Shown here: in pieces, positions 61,416 to 64,000 of the stretch
Numbering within the stretch: the first letter of the stretch is position 1
How the letters are laid out: each line of letters opens with the position of its first letter
NCBI GenBank assembly: GCA_020635275.1
Contig: JACKAA010000002.1
Coordinates: 310,001-374,000 of the forward strand
DNA: 64,000 bases
From: Ignavibacteriales bacterium
GTDB taxonomy: Bacteria; Bacteroidota; Ignavibacteria; Ignavibacteriales; Melioribacteraceae
Direction of reading: 5' to 3'
The notes under the pieces: model-generated
What the model saw: the letters and a program-made list of their open reading frames with translations, nothing else
Databases searched by the model: none
What the model was told of the DNA's origin: nothing
Translations under genes and position numbers: made by a program

Positions 61416-62432
61416 CTAATATTTTTCTCCAAACTTTTTTAATTCATTCAACTTTTTCAAAGTGGCTCCAGATCTAATTGATTCTTCAGCAATAATTTTG
61501 CACTCACTTAAATCATCAGAAATTCCAGAAGTCTTTAATGCCATTGCTGCATTGGCCACAACTACTTCAAAAGCCGGACCTTCATGTTTATCGGAAAAAA
61601 TATTATAAATTATTTCTGCATTTTCTTTTGCCGATCCACCTTGAATTTGATTTAATACAATTTTTGGAAATCCGAAATTTTCATTTGAAATTGAGTAATA
61701 ATACATTGAGTGATCATTATTCACTTCATAAACTTTTGTTGTATCAGTCAACGTAATCTCATCAAACCTATTACCAGTGCAAAGAAAAGAGACTTTCTGC
61801 ATATCTAATAATTTTATTGCTTCACTCATAAGTTTTGCTGTATCATCACTAAATGTTCCAATAATTTGACGTTTAACTCCAGCCGGATTTGTTAAGGGAC
61901 CGAGAATATTAAAAATTGATCTAAACTCTAACTCTTTTCTAATTGGTGCAACATGCTTCATTGCTGGATGATAAAGCGGTGCAAACAAAAATGCAATTCC
62001 AATTTCGTTTAATGCTTGTTCAGATAATTTTGGATCGAGTTGGACATTAACGCCTAATTCATGAAGTACATCTGAGCTTCCGCTTTTACTTGAAATTGAT
62101 CTATTACCATGCTTAGCAACACTCACACCAGTTCCGGCAACTACAAATGAAACTGCGGTTGAAATATTAAATGTTCCCGATCCATCGCCTCCAGTTCCGC
62201 AAACATCAATTACTCTTTCGTTCTCACATTTTATATTTATAACTTTCTCTCTCATTGCTTTTACAAATCCGGCAACCTCATCAGAGGTTTCGCCTTTTAT
62301 TTTTAATGCTGTAAGCAATGAAGCAATTTTAGAGTTATTCTCATTTCCACTCATTATTGAATACATAACTTCATACGCTTCATCAAAAGTGAGACTTTGT
62401 CCGGCTATTACTTTTTCAAGTTGTTCTTTCAT
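61416..62432 (-). CDS. trpD: Anthranilate phosphoribosyltransferase
   Basis: The 338-residue enzyme transfers phosphoribose from PRPP to anthranilate. It has the diagnostic glycine-rich CGTGGDGSGTFNIST (near 78), VAKHGNRSISSKSGSSDVL and the late FRSIFNILGPLTNP region. I place the start at the ATG at 62432, whose ATGA overlaps the trpG stop; a TTG four codons upstream is possible. trpD is separate from trpG here and not fused as in E. coli. Downstream repeats separate it from trpC. Confidence 0.97.
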   Translation of the reverse strand: MKEQLEKVIAGQSLTFDEAYEVMYSIMSGNENNSKIASLLTALKIKGETSDEVAGFVKAMREKVINIKCENERVIDVCGTGGDGSGTFNISTAVSFVVAGTGVSVAKHGNRSISSKSGSSDVLHELGVNVQLDPKLSEQALNEIGIAFLFAPLYHPAMKHVAPIRKELEFRSIFNILGPLTNPAGVKRQIIGTFSDDTAKLMSEAIKLLDMQKVSFLCTGNRFDEITLTDTTKVYEVNNDHSMYYYSISNENFGFPKIVLNQIQGGSAKENAEIIYNIFSDKHEGPAFEVVVANAAMALKTSGISDDLSECKIIAEESIRSGATLKKLNELKKFGEKY

Positions 62433-62995
62433 AATTCTATCCAATTTTTAATTATGTTAACACCTTCGGGAGTTAGAATTGATTCGGGATGAAACTGTAT
62501 TCCCTCGATTGGGTATTGCTTATGGCGAATTCCCATTATTATTTTATCTTCAGTTTCCGAAGTAATTTCCAAATCACCATTTAGTGAGTTTCTATCGATT
62601 ATTAATGAATGATATCTTCCTGCATCAAAATTTTGAGGAATGTCTTTAAATATCGTTTTGTTATCGTGAGTAACTTTTGATGTTTTACCGTGCATTAAAA
62701 CCGGTGCATTTGTAATTTCACAATTAAACATTTGTCCAATTCCCTGATGGCCAAGACAAACACCTAATACTGGTTTAGTTTTCCCAAGTTCTGTTATTAC
62801 ATCAAGTGAAACATTTGAATCTTCTGGTCTTCCAGGACCAGGCGAGATAATAATTTTATCTGGATTTATTTTTTTTATTTCTTCAATTGTAATTTCATCA
62901 TTACGTTTTACAATTATGTCGTCAGTAAATTTTCCAACTAACTGAACAAGGTTAAACGTAAATGAATCATAATTATCAATGACTAAAACTTTCAT
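62429..62995 (-). CDS. trpG: Anthranilate synthase, glutamine amidotransferase subunit
   Basis: The 188-residue class I glutaminase supplies ammonia to TrpE. The catalytic Cys lies in VLGVCLGHQGIGQMF (near 78) and the His-Glu pair in GIQFHPESILTPEG near the end. The opening VLVIDNYDSFTFNLVQ is typical. The ATG at 62995 is inside the end of trpE (20-base overlap); an apparent TTG one codon earlier is not needed. It could also serve p-aminobenzoate synthesis if shared, but the operon supports trpG. Confidence 0.96.
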   Translation of the reverse strand: MKVLVIDNYDSFTFNLVQLVGKFTDDIIVKRNDEITIEEIKKINPDKIIISPGPGRPEDSNVSLDVITELGKTKPVLGVCLGHQGIGQMFNCEITNAPVLMHGKTSKVTHDNKTIFKDIPQNFDAGRYHSLIIDRNSLNGDLEITSETEDKIIMGIRHKQYPIEGIQFHPESILTPEGVNIIKNWIEL

Positions 62996-64000
62996 CAATT
63001 ACCTCTGCATATTTTAGTGCACTTTCTAAAACTGCTGCTTTATTTTTAATTTCTTTTAATTCTAATTCTGCTTTACTATCAGCCACAATTCCCGCTCCGG
63101 CTTGCCAATAGATTTTTTTATTATCTGCAAATAAAGTTCTAATTGCAATACACATATCCATATTTCCTTTGAAGTCAATATAACCAACACTTCCGGCATA
63201 AGGTCCGCGACTAATTTCTTCATAATCTTCAATTAATTGAATAGCTCTAATTTTTGGAGCTCCGGAAACTGTTCCAGCGGGAAAACTTGCTTTAAAAGCA
63301 TCAATGCAATTTTTATCATCCTTAAGGTCACCTTCAACACGAGAAACGATATGCATTACATGAGAAAATCTGTGAATGTTCATCATCTCTGTAACTTCAA
63401 CTGTATTGTGTTTGCAAACTCTTCCTAAATCATTTCTGGCTAGATCAACAAGCATAGTATGTTCAGCGATTTCTTTTTCATCAGCTAACAATTCTTTTTC
63501 AAAATCTAAATCTTCTTCCTCTGTTTTTCCTCTTCGTCTAGTTCCGGCAATTGGTAAAATTGTAGCACGTTGATTATTAACTTTTAATAAATCCTCCGGT
63601 GAAGTGCCAATAATAGAGAGGTTCTCATCAAATTCTAAAATAAACATATATGGCGAAGGATTTATAATTCTTAGAGCACGATAAACATTTGCCAAATCTC
63701 CTTCATATTCTGAACTAAATCTCTCAGAAAGTACTAGCTGAAAAACATCTCCATCATATATATTCTTTTTACTGCTCTCAATTTTTTTATTAAATAATTC
63801 TTTTTTTATTTTATCTTTAATATCACCAGTCAATTTGAATGTTTCAGGAAGTTCTACAGGTTTTTGAATTATTGTCTTCAAATGCTCCATTTTGGATTTA
63901 GCATTTTCAAATAATTTATCGAGGTCAGAATTCTCATCAACAAATACATTTTGAATAAGAATAATTCTATGTTTGTAATGATCAAAAGCTATTATTGAAT
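62976..64000 (-). CDS. trpE: Anthranilate synthase component I (5' end outside the window)
   Basis: The reading frame stays open to the window edge, so the true start lies beyond 64000; the internal Met at 63890 is not the start. At the edge the frame reads IIAFDHYKHRIILIQN, typical of the TrpE middle region. The visible C-terminal domain has the chorismate-binding motifs: GTSPEDLLKV, PIAGTRRRGKTEEED, LVDLARNDLGRV, FPAGTVSGAPK and GPYAGSVGYID. It makes anthranilate from chorismate with TrpG. The tryptophan-binding N-terminal motif lies outside the window, so feedback inhibition cannot be checked. It overlaps trpG by 20 bases. Confidence 0.96.
   Translation of the reverse strand, partial: SIIAFDHYKHRIILIQNVFVDENSDLDKLFENAKSKMEHLKTIIQKPVELPETFKLTGDIKDKIKKELFNKKIESSKKNIYDGDVFQLVLSERFSSEYEGDLANVYRALRIINPSPYMFILEFDENLSIIGTSPEDLLKVNNQRATILPIAGTRRRGKTEEEDLDFEKELLADEKEIAEHTMLVDLARNDLGRVCKHNTVEVTEMMNIHRFSHVMHIVSRVEGDLKDDKNCIDAFKASFPAGTVSGAPKIRAIQLIEDYEEISRGPYAGSVGYIDFKGNMDMCIAIRTLFADNKKIYWQAGAGIVADSKAELELKEIKNKAAVLESALKYAEVIDESFSH

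Noticed and set aside
63890..63892. Met at 63890 as the start of trpE
   Set aside because: The frame continues without a stop to the window edge and its translation (IAFDHYKHRIILIQN) fits the TrpE middle region, so the gene is truncated by the window rather than short.
1..64000. tRNA, rRNA, CRISPR array, insertion sequence or prophage genes
   Set aside because: I scanned intergenic regions for T-loop-like GTTCRANYC stretches, regular short repeats and transposase or integrase motifs and found none; the interspersed hairpins are irregular and scattered, not a CRISPR.

Overview
The window is strongly AT-rich, gene-dense chromosomal DNA with about 50 genes. I see no rRNA, no tRNA, no CRISPR array and no transposase. 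The gene content points to the Bacteroidota/Ignavibacteria (FCB) side of the tree. Evidence is a lamin-tail-domain protein with a FlgD-like C-terminus, a CotH protein with a type IX-style C-terminal domain, many lipoproteins with short lipoboxes, a BatA-type vWA protein and the GreA-like family typical of that group. Ignavibacteria is my best guess. It is an inference, since no marker rRNA is present.

Layout. 0-6.4 kb: small zinc-ribbon protein, M24 peptidase, then on the minus strand a lipoprotein alpha-amylase, a GMC oxidoreductase and an orphan ParA ATPase. 6.6-11.2 kb: a 1529-residue secreted lamin-tail repeat protein. 11.4-17.7 kb: plus-strand run of SpoIID-like, BatA/vWA, HflX and a histidine ammonia-lyase whose MIO tripeptide reads Ser-Ser-Gly. 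17.7-26.7 kb: mostly minus strand, with a membrane MutS-like ATPase, a lipoprotein, SerC with its usual DUF1015 neighbour, a TlpA-type lipoprotein, DUF2203, a saccharopine dehydrogenase-like protein and OsmC. 26.9-39.6 kb: alaS, a GreA-like protein, a phosphatase, a PNGase F-like lipoprotein, PEP carboxylase, a fructan-use pair (GH32 plus sugar MFS), a flavin-binding protein, Tag, a CoA-binding protein and DUF1059.

39.6-44.7 kb looks like a plasticity zone. A FkbM-like protein, a serine hydrolase, a sulfatase and an O-methyltransferase lie among two gene remnants: the tail of a GH43-like glycosidase and a duplicate of the last ~20 codons of the aldehyde dehydrogenase that stands at 44.7-46.0 kb. 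46-50.5 kb: small enzymes, PhoH, a voltage-gated K+ channel and PPK2.

50.6-55.5 kb is the most system-like block. HlyD-like protein, VTC-domain polyphosphate polymerase, DUF4956 membrane protein and secreted CotH kinase-like protein are packed head to tail, with PPK2 directly downstream. I read it as a surface or periplasmic polyphosphate/phosphotransfer module.

56.8-64.0 kb: a nearly complete tryptophan operon on the minus strand, order trpE(partial)-G-D-[repeats]-C-F-DAHP synthase-B-A. Placing DAHP synthase inside the operon couples entry into the shikimate pathway to tryptophan synthesis.

A family of intergenic hairpin repeats (GTCATTCC...GGAATCT, often closed by an inverted GGAATGAC) occurs at eight sites, all outside genes, including two back-to-back copies that split the trp operon.
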